A DNA stretch of 64,000 bases from NCBI GenBank assembly GCA_018700055.1, contig JABISL010000038.1, positions 52,766 to 116,765 of the forward strand. Direction: 5' to 3'. The notes below the pieces were generated by a model. It was not told the origin of the DNA. It saw only the letters and a list, made by a program, of their open reading frames with translations, and ran no database searches. A program made the position numbers and the translations under genes. Positions 1 to 8,472 of this stretch are shown in pieces. Positions within the stretch are counted from its first letter, which is position 1. Each line of letters starts with the position of its first letter. This DNA is from a bacterium. Its GTDB lineage: Bacteria; Margulisbacteria; Marinamargulisbacteria; UBA817; JABISL01.

Positions 1-3000
1 CAAACGCAGTCATCTTTTTCATTGGAATCCATGAAGGCACTTTTTCCAGCATTGGATATATGGTCTTACAAAGGGGTAGGGGCGACGGACCTAAAAGTTA
101 CTGGCGATCTAAATCGGCCAGAGATTAACGGAAAAATGATGGTTAAGAGTGCTTATTTTTATGGACTTACTCCTCAGGCACTTGAAGTAGATTATCAATT
201 TTTGGATCGAAACTTAGTTTTTTCATTTGATAAAGGGGAGCTATTCGGTGGGACCTTTCAAGGGAAAGGGGCGATAGGGTTTCAAGGCGGATCTGCATTT
301 AACATGGCGTTTGATACACAGGATATAAATCTGCATCGGCTATTTCCTAAAATGAAAACACACCTCTCTCCATCAGTAAATGTAAGTGCGAAAATTGATG
401 GGCGCTGGGATCGATTTTTGGCTTCGATTCATATGGGTAGCGAAGCACTCAAGCTGTTTCAGCAGCCTGTTTCCAGCTTAGACATAGACATGGTTGTTCA
501 TGATGGACGCCAGGTGACTATTGAGTCATTTGATATGGCGCTTGAAGACAATAAATCATTAACAGCTAAAGGGCGCATCAAAAATCTAAGAGACCTTACA
601 TTACGTTATTCTGGGACTCAGATTCCCTTTTATGACGTTTATCCCAAGACTAAGCAGAATAAGTTTGGCCAAGCGACTTTGACTGGTACATTTTCAGCGC
701 CTTTGATTCCTGCTTTTTTTAAATCTCCAATGCAGCATCTTTCTGTAGATACCGACGCGACCTTTTCTCATGGGAAGTTAATGGGGTTTCCTTTTCAAAA
801 AGCGGCGCTCAAAATGACCTATTCCAAATCGAATGGTGCTGTGAAATATCTGGATATGGCAGACGGATGGTCCTCTATTCATTTGGACGGGGATTATAAG
901 AGATTGCGTCCTCAGGATATGAGGTTGACCCTGAGTCAGGTTGAAATAGCAGACGCGCCACTATTGATGAGTGTAATTCCAAATGACTGGCAGCCTGTTA
1001 GTGGCAAACTAAGTGCGAGTGTTGTGTTGACGGAATATGAGCAAGTCTATCCGCCCAAAAAGAAGCGAAGTGTGTGGAACGCGCTTAGAAATATCGATGT
1101 AAAAGGGACGGTTCGTGTCCAGGCAGGTCGATTGTTTAATCAACCCTTTGATAATCTGGCGATCAAAGCCCATTGGCGGGGCAATGGATTGGATTTGGAT
1201 GCTTTTAAGCTTACTAATAATCTTTCGGAGATAGGTGTGAGCGGGACGTTGAATGACGTAGGGATGTCACTAAAAGTGCTTCCTGGAACGGTTTTGTATT
1301 TTTCAGATTTTGATACGATTTTGTCTTTATTTGGGGATGTAAAAGGCGTTGTTCATCTTAACGGTGCTTTGAAAGGGCGATATAAATCACCTGGCTTTGA
1401 CTTGAACATCCAAGCCAAAGGATTGCAATACAATGCGATTGGACTAGAGGCGATTTCAGGGCGTGTTGGGTATCAATCCGGAAAGGCGATTTTTAAGTCA
1501 TTAGTGATTCGTGATCAAAAAAGTACCTATCGTCTGAATGGCCATATGGACTTTTCTACTCTTTTAAAAGAGGGTGCGACCATCAGTGATTTTGTTTATG
1601 ACATGTCCGTTCAATTTGAGGATGTGGCGCTGGAAAACAGTGTCGAGCTAGTTGATTTAATTTATCGAGAGCATAAGCGACGAAATCAACCACAACTATC
1701 GGAAAAAATTAGTAATGGTAACGCGCAAGTGATTCAATCTGAGTCAGCAATTGCATATAGTTTAAGAGACCCTTATCTTTCTAAAAAAATCCGTGCGTTG
1801 TATCAGCCTGGAAATAAACGAAATAGTTTGGGGTTTTTTGATCAAATAAGAGCGGCACAAGCAGCGGATTTATTGGTCCAAGATTCCACTTTAAAAAGGC
1901 ATTTCGAAGGGGTTCTTAATGGGTATGTTAGGGCTAAATCACGAAAGGGACGCAACCCGTTAATTCGAACAAAGCTTCGCCTGGATGACGGGATATTGGG
2001 ACTTCTGGATACTAAGCGTGTAGATCTTTTTGTGCGGACAAGGGCCGATGACATTGGGGTGGATCTTTCGGTTCAGGACGGCGTCATTAAAGGGACTACA
2101 TTTCAATCATTTGTTTTGGCTTCTGTATTTAACTCTGACGGAGATCTGTTGGTTCGGCGTTCTGAATGGGTGTCTCAAGGTCAAATTAATCCCAAGCTTA
2201 TTACCGGAACCATTCCGATTTCCGGGTTGTGGGATAAACGTCGACGAGTTTCTCCAATGAACGTGTCGATTGTGTTGAAAAATAATGATATTAACTTGTT
2301 CTCTTTGGCACTTCCTTATATTGATGAGATTAAGAATGACGGCGAGATAAGAGTTCGTGTAACAGGGTCCCTGCAATCGCCAGTGTTTAACGCAACACGA
2401 CTAACATTAAGAAATGCTGAAATTTTATTTAATCCAGAGACTACTTTTTTTCGGTCTCCGTTTCGAATCGCGAAGGCCAATCTAAAATTAAAAAACAATA
2501 TTTTGCGCCTCAACAGGCTGAAAATTTTGTGGAAAGGTGAGGATACTCGGCGTCGATTTAATAATGATATTTATGACAATATATTTGATGTCTCTGGGTC
2601 GTTAGTATTGCGTGAGTTTGATATGGCGGAGTGGGAGCGTATGGTTTTGGGGTTGAATTTGAAATTTGGCCCTCGCTATTATGCACTTAACCTGACGGAT
2701 ATTTACCATGGTGACATGAATGTTCATTCGCTGACTATTAAAGGTGATAGTTATATTCCGCTATCAGATGAAGCCAAAGAAATATGGGTGGCTAATGCGG
2801 GAACGGACCTTGAAAAAGGCCCTGAGATAAAAGCGTTTGTTGAGCTTAGAGACGGTCGAATAGCGTTTCCTACTATTAAGAAAAAAGCACTTAAGCCGTC
2901 CTATGCCTTGAATGTTGATGTGCGCATACAGCAAGGTGTTTTTGTTGAAGGGGGGATCTTTGGATCTGGAGTATTTAGCTTGGCGAATAATTTTTATTTG

Positions 3001-3984
3001 GAGTTGCAAGATACCCCAACGGATCAAAAAAGTGCGATTCATATCGGTGGCGTGTTGAATTTGTTGCGCATTGATAACACGCTTACTATTACTGAAGGGT
3101 CGGTTACATTTTTTGATCGATTATTTGAGATTATGAATGTGGAGCAACAGCGTCAGTTCTTTGGCCATCAGCCGGATGAAATCGGTTCAAATACATTATC
3201 GTTTGTCACAGACTACCCCAAAGACAATGAGAAACAGCGATTAATCCCTGTTATGAATGTAAGATCTGTTTCCTACGTTGAGCAGTTTACGGATACTACG
3301 GATTCTACAGCAAGTGACAACGCGACGACGGATCTGATAACAACCCAATCAACCTACAAAGGAGTTGTGGCATTATTTAAGGGGCGTTTGGATGCTCTTC
3401 AGCGGTCTATGATAATTGAAGAGTATGATGTAACCAATCCGCTATCTCGATCAGTTGGCGCCCAGTTTGTTCGTCGATATGAACTTGATTTGGAGTCAGG
3501 ATCTGATTCAGAAGAGTCTCAAGAAGCGCTCAAACTAATTTTGCCAGACTTTCTTCAAACAGGTGATGCGGAGTTTGCTAAGCTGGGTCAAAGTCAGGCC
3601 AATAATTTATTTCGTAGTACGATTCGGCCCTATGAAAAACGCTTGGCACGCCGAGTAGGATTGTATGATTTGCGCTTAGATTATAATGTTGGCAGGGCTT
3701 TGTTTACAGATGAGCAAAGTGGAAGTAGTACTACAGATACTAATTTGGTTGGTTTAAACATGGTGGCAGATTTAATGTCGGAAAAACTTTTTTTGAGGGT
3801 TAAAACAGATATGGACTTGTCGTCGGAATCCAGAAGCTCACTCAGCAGTATTAAATTTACCGAATTTGAGTTGACTTATTTAATAACGAATCAATTTTCC
3901 GTTAACTTTTCGGACATTAGTGATTATAGAGAAACAGATGATTTTAGTCCCCGATTCTCACTGACGTTTATCCATGAATTTTAA
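1..3984 (+). CDS. tamB: TamB-like (DUF490/AsmA-type) envelope protein, 5' partial
   Basis: The reading frame is open to base 1, so the N-terminus lies outside the window; about 1,327 residues are visible. The protein is a long series of beta-rich repeats in which short hydrophobic and charged segments alternate, as in the AsmA/TamB bridge-like proteins that span the periplasm and are linked to lipid transport and outer-membrane protein assembly. The last ~350 residues are the most TamB-like part (residues near GDAEFAKLGQSQANN and the closing aromatic segment). The stop overlaps the start of the downstream Omp85 gene by 11 bases, so the two are almost certainly co-translated. A TTG at 22 and an ATG at 31 are in frame but are unlikely true starts because no signal anchor follows. 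Family call is from domain pattern and context, not from an alignment. Confidence 0.85.
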   Translation, partial: QTQSSFSLESMKALFPALDIWSYKGVGATDLKVTGDLNRPEINGKMMVKSAYFYGLTPQALEVDYQFLDRNLVFSFDKGELFGGTFQGKGAIGFQGGSAFNMAFDTQDINLHRLFPKMKTHLSPSVNVSAKIDGRWDRFLASIHMGSEALKLFQQPVSSLDIDMVVHDGRQVTIESFDMALEDNKSLTAKGRIKNLRDLTLRYSGTQIPFYDVYPKTKQNKFGQATLTGTFSAPLIPAFFKSPMQHLSVDTDATFSHGKLMGFPFQKAALKMTYSKSNGAVKYLDMADGWSSIHLDGDYKRLRPQDMRLTLSQVEIADAPLLMSVIPNDWQPVSGKLSASVVLTEYEQVYPPKKKRSVWNALRNIDVKGTVRVQAGRLFNQPFDNLAIKAHWRGNGLDLDAFKLTNNLSEIGVSGTLNDVGMSLKVLPGTVLYFSDFDTILSLFGDVKGVVHLNGALKGRYKSPGFDLNIQAKGLQYNAIGLEAISGRVGYQSGKAIFKSLVIRDQKSTYRLNGHMDFSTLLKEGATISDFVYDMSVQFEDVALENSVELVDLIYREHKRRNQPQLSEKISNGNAQVIQSESAIAYSLRDPYLSKKIRALYQPGNKRNSLGFFDQIRAAQAADLLVQDSTLKRHFEGVLNGYVRAKSRKGRNPLIRTKLRLDDGILGLLDTKRVDLFVRTRADDIGVDLSVQDGVIKGTTFQSFVLASVFNSDGDLLVRRSEWVSQGQINPKLITGTIPISGLWDKRRRVSPMNVSIVLKNNDINLFSLALPYIDEIKNDGEIRVRVTGSLQSPVFNATRLTLRNAEILFNPETTFFRSPFRIAKANLKLKNNILRLNRLKILWKGEDTRRRFNNDIYDNIFDVSGSLVLREFDMAEWERMVLGLNLKFGPRYYALNLTDIYHGDMNVHSLTIKGDSYIPLSDEAKEIWVANAGTDLEKGPEIKAFVELRDGRIAFPTIKKKALKPSYALNVDVRIQQGVFVEGGIFGSGVFSLANNFYLELQDTPTDQKSAIHIGGVLNLLRIDNTLTITEGSVTFFDRLFEIMNVEQQRQFFGHQPDEIGSNTLSFVTDYPKDNEKQRLIPVMNVRSVSYVEQFTDTTDSTASDNATTDLITTQSTYKGVVALFKGRLDALQRSMIIEEYDVTNPLSRSVGAQFVRRYELDLESGSDSEESQEALKLILPDFLQTGDAEFAKLGQSQANNLFRSTIRPYEKRLARRVGLYDLRLDYNVGRALFTDEQSGSSTTDTNLVGLNMVADLMSEKLFLRVKTDMDLSSESRSSLSSIKFTEFELTYLITNQFSVNFSDISDYRETDDFSPRFSLTFIHEF

Positions 3985-5686
3985 GCGGTATCTATTTGTT
4001 GTTTTTGGCGTAATAGTGCTTTTGGCATCGGTGAGTCATGCGGCGTTGTCTACTCGAATTGTTAGAGATGTAGCGTTTGAAGGGCTATCTCATGTCACGG
4101 TGTATGAGGTTCCTTACCTGAAGGAAGCCAAGCGATATATGGGCCAAATTGTTACGGATAAGCAGCTGTCAGATGCGGTCCATAGGTTTTATCTGTCGGG
4201 ATATTTTTCGTACGTTGGATTTAAGAAGAAACATACGATTAGAGGCACTCTAATTACCTTTGTGTTTGAAGAAAACCCTATTATTCAATCAATGACCTTT
4301 CAAGGATTGACGATATACTCTCCCATTTTTATGGAGCGACTGATTGATAATAAAGTGGGAAAACCGCTTAATATTGCTCATCTAGATACAGATGTTAAAA
4401 AGATGGAGAGCACCTTTCGGGATAGAGGGTTTGATTTATTTACGGTACAAGAAACCAAAATAACGCCGGATGGGGTTCTAATTTTTCGTATTGTTGAGGG
4501 GATAGTGGGCTCGATTGAGTTTGAAGGAATGACTCAAACACAGCCGTTTATTGTGGGTCGGGAGTTGTCCTTTCAAAAAGGCGATGTATTTAACTCGCTC
4601 ATGCTGAGAAAGGATCGGGCTAGGATTCTTCGGTTGGGATATTTTTCGAGTGTGTCGTCCCCCAGACTATCATTGGCAGAGTCGGGCGATTCGATTGATA
4701 TCAAGTTTGATGTGAAAGAAAAAAAAATTAATATGGTGAGTGTTGGTATTGAGCAGCTTGAACAAGATGAAGGCGTTGCGGCCTTCTCGAAAGTATTTTA
4801 TAACCACCTTTTCTTAGAAAGCGATACGATCTCTGCCAAGGCCCAAGTTCAGTTTGGAGAAGAGTTTAGCTTGAGAAGCTATTCGTTGAGATATGCCCAG
4901 CCTTGGCTGTTGAATACGATTCCGGTTCAGTTTGCAGTTGATTTTTATACCGAGTTTCGAAGTGAGTCATTTACCAATGAAACAACCGTTCGTAATAATA
5001 TCCGACAAGGAGGAGATATCATCTTGTCCTCTCCTTTAATTACGGATGAGTTTACAGTATCAATGAAAGGGAAAGTGGAGTCTGTTAGACCTCAAGATGG
5101 CGATGACTTTGATTCCTACGACATCCATTCCTTAACAGCTGTCGCTAACTTTGATGATCGTATTAATAAAACAAACCCATTTTCAGGGGAATATTTGGTC
5201 TATAGTATGGAGCGTGGCGGTAACTTCGGTGCGTTTGACTTAGGTGGACTAGACTTTAATCGATGGAGTCTTAACATGGCCAAGTTCTTTGGCATTGGCG
5301 AAGAAACGGTATTAGCTACTCGTTTTTTCTATGGTGATTTTAGCCCTGACACGGCTGCAAATATCCAGACGTTCGATAGTGAAGAATTTCCGCTTGGCGG
5401 ATCAAATAGCTTGCGTGGTTATCACGAGCTTAGCTTTTATGGGAAGAAACGCGTCCTGTTCAACGTAGAATACCGCCATCAGTTTTCTAAAGATATTCAA
5501 GGTGTTCTGTTTTATGATCTGGGTCAAGTTTTTGAAGATGACGTTTCAACCAATCTATCTAACTATGAGTCCGGTGCCGGGTTTGGCGTTCGTTACTTTA
5601 CTGCGCTTGCGCCACTCAGATTGGATTTTGGATGGGGGGGGAGTGGCGATTTAATAATCCACTTCAACCTAGGCCAAGCGTTTTAA
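3974..5686 (+). CDS. Omp85-family outer-membrane assembly protein (BamA/TamA type)
   Basis: 570 residues. A signal peptide covers residues 1-23 (cleavage after SVSHA). Three POTRA-like modules follow (about 25-100, 101-172 and 173-250), each starting with a 'V/I-x-F-x-G' strand such as VAFEGL, MTFQGL and IEFEGM. A C-terminal 16-strand barrel ends in a phenylalanine, the usual outer-membrane beta signal. SLRGYHEL is the conserved loop-6 RGY/RGF motif of Omp85 proteins. Three POTRA modules and this length match TamA (577 residues in E. coli) as well as the shorter BamA proteins of non-proteobacterial diderms. Linkage to the tamB-like gene favours a TamA-like role, but it could be the organism's only BamA. 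It acts in the outer membrane, inserting or exporting beta-barrel proteins. Confidence 0.92.
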   Translation: MNFKRYLFVVFGVIVLLASVSHAALSTRIVRDVAFEGLSHVTVYEVPYLKEAKRYMGQIVTDKQLSDAVHRFYLSGYFSYVGFKKKHTIRGTLITFVFEENPIIQSMTFQGLTIYSPIFMERLIDNKVGKPLNIAHLDTDVKKMESTFRDRGFDLFTVQETKITPDGVLIFRIVEGIVGSIEFEGMTQTQPFIVGRELSFQKGDVFNSLMLRKDRARILRLGYFSSVSSPRLSLAESGDSIDIKFDVKEKKINMVSVGIEQLEQDEGVAAFSKVFYNHLFLESDTISAKAQVQFGEEFSLRSYSLRYAQPWLLNTIPVQFAVDFYTEFRSESFTNETTVRNNIRQGGDIILSSPLITDEFTVSMKGKVESVRPQDGDDFDSYDIHSLTAVANFDDRINKTNPFSGEYLVYSMERGGNFGAFDLGGLDFNRWSLNMAKFFGIGEETVLATRFFYGDFSPDTAANIQTFDSEEFPLGGSNSLRGYHELSFYGKKRVLFNVEYRHQFSKDIQGVLFYDLGQVFEDDVSTNLSNYESGAGFGVRYFTALAPLRLDFGWGGSGDLIIHFNLGQAF

Positions 5687-5724
5687 GTTAGTACTTTTGG
5701 ATCCTTTGCCCAGCTGCCAGGTTT

Positions 5725-5743
5725 GCTATATAGGAAATATAGC
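5725..5743. repeat. 7-bp stem hairpin downstream of the Omp85 gene
   Basis: GCTATAT and ATATAGC form a perfect 7-bp stem around AGGAA, 39 bases after the Omp85 stop. There is no T-run after it, so it is not a classical intrinsic terminator. It may protect the 3' end of the operon mRNA. Confidence 0.4.
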
Positions 5744-5768
5744 TGCACCCACCACCTGACCAAATTAT

Positions 5769-5799
5769 CCTAAAACTCCTGCGCTTTTAGGGGGAGTTT
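5769..5799. terminator. Possible alternative stem-loops before the 5833 gene
   Basis: CCTAAAA pairs with TTTTAGG (5769-5775 with 5785-5791). In the alternative fold AAACTCC pairs with GGAGTTT (5773-5779 with 5793-5799). The two stems exclude each other, as in an attenuator, but no U-tract and no leader peptide are visible. Terminator is the closest label and is weakly supported. Confidence 0.3.
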
Positions 5800-5832
5800 A
5801 CTAATAGTGTTTTCCATTGAATAATTATTCTT

Positions 5833-6399
5833 ATGGATTTCAATGACTTACCCTCAAGATTGCGTAGGTTATATTCTTCAATTGGATTGAAGGTTGATGA
5901 GAATGTTCAAAAATATATCAAAATTACAGAGATAGATGCGGGTAAGATGATAACTTTTGAGAATGGTAGAACCCTTTCGGAAACCGAAAATGTTATTTTG
6001 GTAATTATTGAGCAAATTGCAAAATTGAAAGACCATTTGATTAATAAAAGTTTGAATCGGCAAAATGTTGAGAACGCCATAAATGATTCATTTGACCTGC
6101 AGATTATAATGGACCTCTATAATTCTGAGAAACATGGCTATCCACTTACGAAGTATAGGCGATCTGAGCTTGACCCATGCATAAAGAATGTTAGAAATGT
6201 ACTGGTCCTGCCGCCCGGAGAGGGTTTTGGAATTAATATAAATAAAGTTGAGTTAGTTAAGCTTAAGGGGTGCAGAATTATGGCTGTTGCTGATGTATAT
6301 GATGGCACAGGGAATTTGATTTGTGGGTCAGATAAACTAATTAATTCAGGGGTGTGCCAATGGGAAGAATTTATTGAAAAGAATAATTTTATACAATGA
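5833..6399 (+). CDS. Hypothetical protein, 188 aa
   Basis: I do not recognise this protein. It is soluble, has no signal peptide or membrane segment, and is more AT-rich and richer in Asn, Ile and Lys than its neighbours, which hints at recent acquisition. A mostly helical N-terminal half (about 40-100) contains SEKHGYPL near residue 95. The second half looks like a small beta-rich domain (VRNVLVLPPGEGFGI onward). No clear Shine-Dalgarno sequence precedes the ATG; the preceding 146 bases carry two hairpins. It stands alone between the rightward Omp85 operon and the leftward 6440 gene, and its stop is 40 bases from the end of that convergent gene. Confidence 0.7.
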   Translation: MDFNDLPSRLRRLYSSIGLKVDENVQKYIKITEIDAGKMITFENGRTLSETENVILVIIEQIAKLKDHLINKSLNRQNVENAINDSFDLQIIMDLYNSEKHGYPLTKYRRSELDPCIKNVRNVLVLPPGEGFGININKVELVKLKGCRIMAVADVYDGTGNLICGSDKLINSGVCQWEEFIEKNNFIQ

Positions 6400-6439
6400 C
6401 CTTTTAATTGATAGCTACATGGAGATAAGCGTATAAAAA

Positions 6440-8398
6440 CTATTTAACGATTTTCAACTTAGCATCGAGTTGAATGGAGTCTACAGCATTGAATTGAAAT
6501 TGAATGCTCATAAAGCGGCGGATGAGGTGGATTTGAATGAGGGAGGGTCTATCAATATGTCCGTTTTTAGTTAACCAGAGTGTTAAAAGTGCATTTTCAC
6601 GTCTAAGATACTCGGCTTTTACTTCAGGGCCATGGGCATTATCATTACTTTCTAACCCGGGAAATCCAGAATAATAAAAGCCGTCAGTGTTTGTTTCATC
6701 TGATCGTTGGATTTGTCTAGAAACTTGGCTGGTACTGGCATGTCCTTCTGGTGAAGCTATTGAAGTTGGCATTAGCCCTCCCTTGTAATCTTTTCCGTTG
6801 ATTTTATGAGGAGTGTTAATAAACGCTTTCCAGGTGAGTTGGTCTTTACTAATTAGATTTAACCCTAGTTGGATGTGCACAATTGCAGCGGTGTTGCGGT
6901 ATGATTCTGTGACGAATAATAAGAATGATAGGTGTCGTATGAATTGGTTGAGCGCGGTTTTTTCTCGTTGAGTCAGTTGGATGGGAGGCGTAGGCGTCTT
7001 GCCCTCTAATGCTCCTAAAAGTGCTGTGGCAAACCATTTATCGGTTAGTTCCGGATGACCAGACTGTAAGCTTTCAATTTTTTTGTGAAGTCCAGAATAT
7101 GAGCCGGCGCCCTCAGTATGCTCTAGAGGTTGGCCAAATTCGCTAATAGATGTGGATTCGGCGACTATGCCGCCATTGAAAATATAGGTGCGTGCAAATA
7201 GTTGTTCTTGGATTCGAACACCTAGGGCATTTAAATCTAAATGACGAAATAGTTTAGACGGCAAATCGCGATTTAGTACTTGTGGAAATAACTCTGTTTT
7301 TAGGTATCGCCACATGGACCGATTAACGAGCCTTACCATGATTAAAGATTGCTGGCAGGGCGCTTGGGGTAATGGAGCAACTGGAGCCGGATGGATTGTC
7401 GTGCCTAGCTCATAAGGAAAAAATCGCTCTTTAGTATCGTTTAGTTTTTTGAGTCCGGCTAAGAAGAGATCTGTCATAGTAAATAATAGGTCTTTTTTTA
7501 AAACGCTCATGTTAAGGGGCGCACGAGCTTTGAGAAGGTTAAACGTAAGCTTTCTATATTTTTCAGGCACCTGGTCTAGTTTTGTTTCCCAGTCGGGCCT
7601 TGGATATCGACTGTTGTCTAGAATTGCATCGGTCTTGTTTTTTCGTATAAATCTAACGGTTTTTACCCTAAGTATTAAGGGAAAGGCTTCTTCAGGGTCT
7701 TCAGTTCTTACCAAAACCTCATTAGCCTCAGAGTATATGGGACTAGCTGTACAAATCGCATCTACTTTGGTCATCTGTTTAGTGGGAGACCCATTTTTTT
7801 TGATTAATTTGGTAGGATGGTTCATTTTTAGTACTAACGTTTCTGGGTCATCTTTAGAGGGGGCCCAAACATTACAATTTAAGCCCTCTTGCAGAGTGTC
7901 AAAATATTTTTTTCTTTGGATAGATTTATATTCTTTGTTTTCTTCATATGCTATTGCCATTAATTTGTTTGGTGGGTTGGTTTTAAATGGGGCATCAGGG
8001 ATGAGCTCTGCAGTTTGGATAAGACGCTCGATAATGGGATCGAGTTTTGGATCTATTAGATCTATTAATTCGGAGTCAATATTATTGCGAAAAACAAGAT
8101 GAGTTTTGGTATATTCTTGTATCACCTTTCTAAGTTCTTTTAATTCTTTTTCAGGAATGGCTTTAATAAAAACATCCATCATTTGTTCGCTAACCTCTGG
8201 GGGGAAATAGTCATTAAGAAAAGGTTCGAATGCTAGCTGTAGTGCTTCGCGATAGGTATTTAGTTTGTTAAGTCCAAACGGGTCAATTTCAGCCTTATGT
8301 AAAAGGTCGGCTTTTTGTGCGTCGTAGGACTCTTTGAGCGCTGGGTTTTTAACTAGAGCTGCACCCATTTTGGGTAAACTGTTCTGTACGGTTAGCAT
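6440..8398 (-). CDS. Large orphan protein, about 652 aa, function unknown
   Basis: A single long uninterrupted frame with normal codon use, but no family I can name. It has no signal peptide and no convincing membrane helix; the composition is that of a soluble, mixed alpha/beta protein. The C-terminal third is the most structured-looking part (residues around HTEGAGSYSGLHKK, then SFLLFVTESYRNTAAIVHI and GFYYSGFPGLESND). I chose the ATG at 8398 because a TCTACT box lies 6 nt upstream, the spacing seen at many other genes here; an in-frame TTG at 8440 would add 14 residues. It is divergent from the LtaS-like gene, with starts under 80 bases apart. A secreted effector or a lineage-specific enzyme are both possible. 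Confidence 0.8.
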   Translation of the reverse strand: MLTVQNSLPKMGAALVKNPALKESYDAQKADLLHKAEIDPFGLNKLNTYREALQLAFEPFLNDYFPPEVSEQMMDVFIKAIPEKELKELRKVIQEYTKTHLVFRNNIDSELIDLIDPKLDPIIERLIQTAELIPDAPFKTNPPNKLMAIAYEENKEYKSIQRKKYFDTLQEGLNCNVWAPSKDDPETLVLKMNHPTKLIKKNGSPTKQMTKVDAICTASPIYSEANEVLVRTEDPEEAFPLILRVKTVRFIRKNKTDAILDNSRYPRPDWETKLDQVPEKYRKLTFNLLKARAPLNMSVLKKDLLFTMTDLFLAGLKKLNDTKERFFPYELGTTIHPAPVAPLPQAPCQQSLIMVRLVNRSMWRYLKTELFPQVLNRDLPSKLFRHLDLNALGVRIQEQLFARTYIFNGGIVAESTSISEFGQPLEHTEGAGSYSGLHKKIESLQSGHPELTDKWFATALLGALEGKTPTPPIQLTQREKTALNQFIRHLSFLLFVTESYRNTAAIVHIQLGLNLISKDQLTWKAFINTPHKINGKDYKGGLMPTSIASPEGHASTSQVSRQIQRSDETNTDGFYYSGFPGLESNDNAHGPEVKAEYLRRENALLTLWLTKNGHIDRPSLIQIHLIRRFMSIQFQFNAVDSIQLDAKLKIVK

Positions 8399-8459
8399 GT
8401 GTTTAGTAGACCATAGTTGATTACGGATAAAAAGGCCCAAAACTAGAGGTCAGCGATGC

Positions 8460-8465
8460 TATAAT
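8460..8465 (+). promoter_or_regulatory. Extended -10 box, leaderless start of the 8473 gene
   Basis: TATAAT preceded by TGC, 7 nt before ATG 8473. A transcript starting about 7 nt after the box would begin at the start codon itself. No Shine-Dalgarno sequence is present. Confidence 0.65.
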
Positions 8466-8472
8466 AATCGCT

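Noticed and set aside
22..33. True start of the tamB-like gene at TTG 22 or ATG 31
   Set aside because: The frame is open to the window edge and the sequence begins mid-domain with no signal anchor, so the gene is cut by the window boundary.
5687..5832. Riboswitch or small RNA between the Omp85 and 5833 genes
   Set aside because: Two short hairpins exist but no known aptamer core, U-tract or conserved-looking block; evidence too weak.
7449..8102. 217-codon open frame on the plus strand inside the 6440 gene
   Set aside because: It lies entirely opposite a longer frame, has no ribosome-binding site, and its product is a low-quality hydrophobic/Ser-rich sequence with no domain; a shadow of the real gene.
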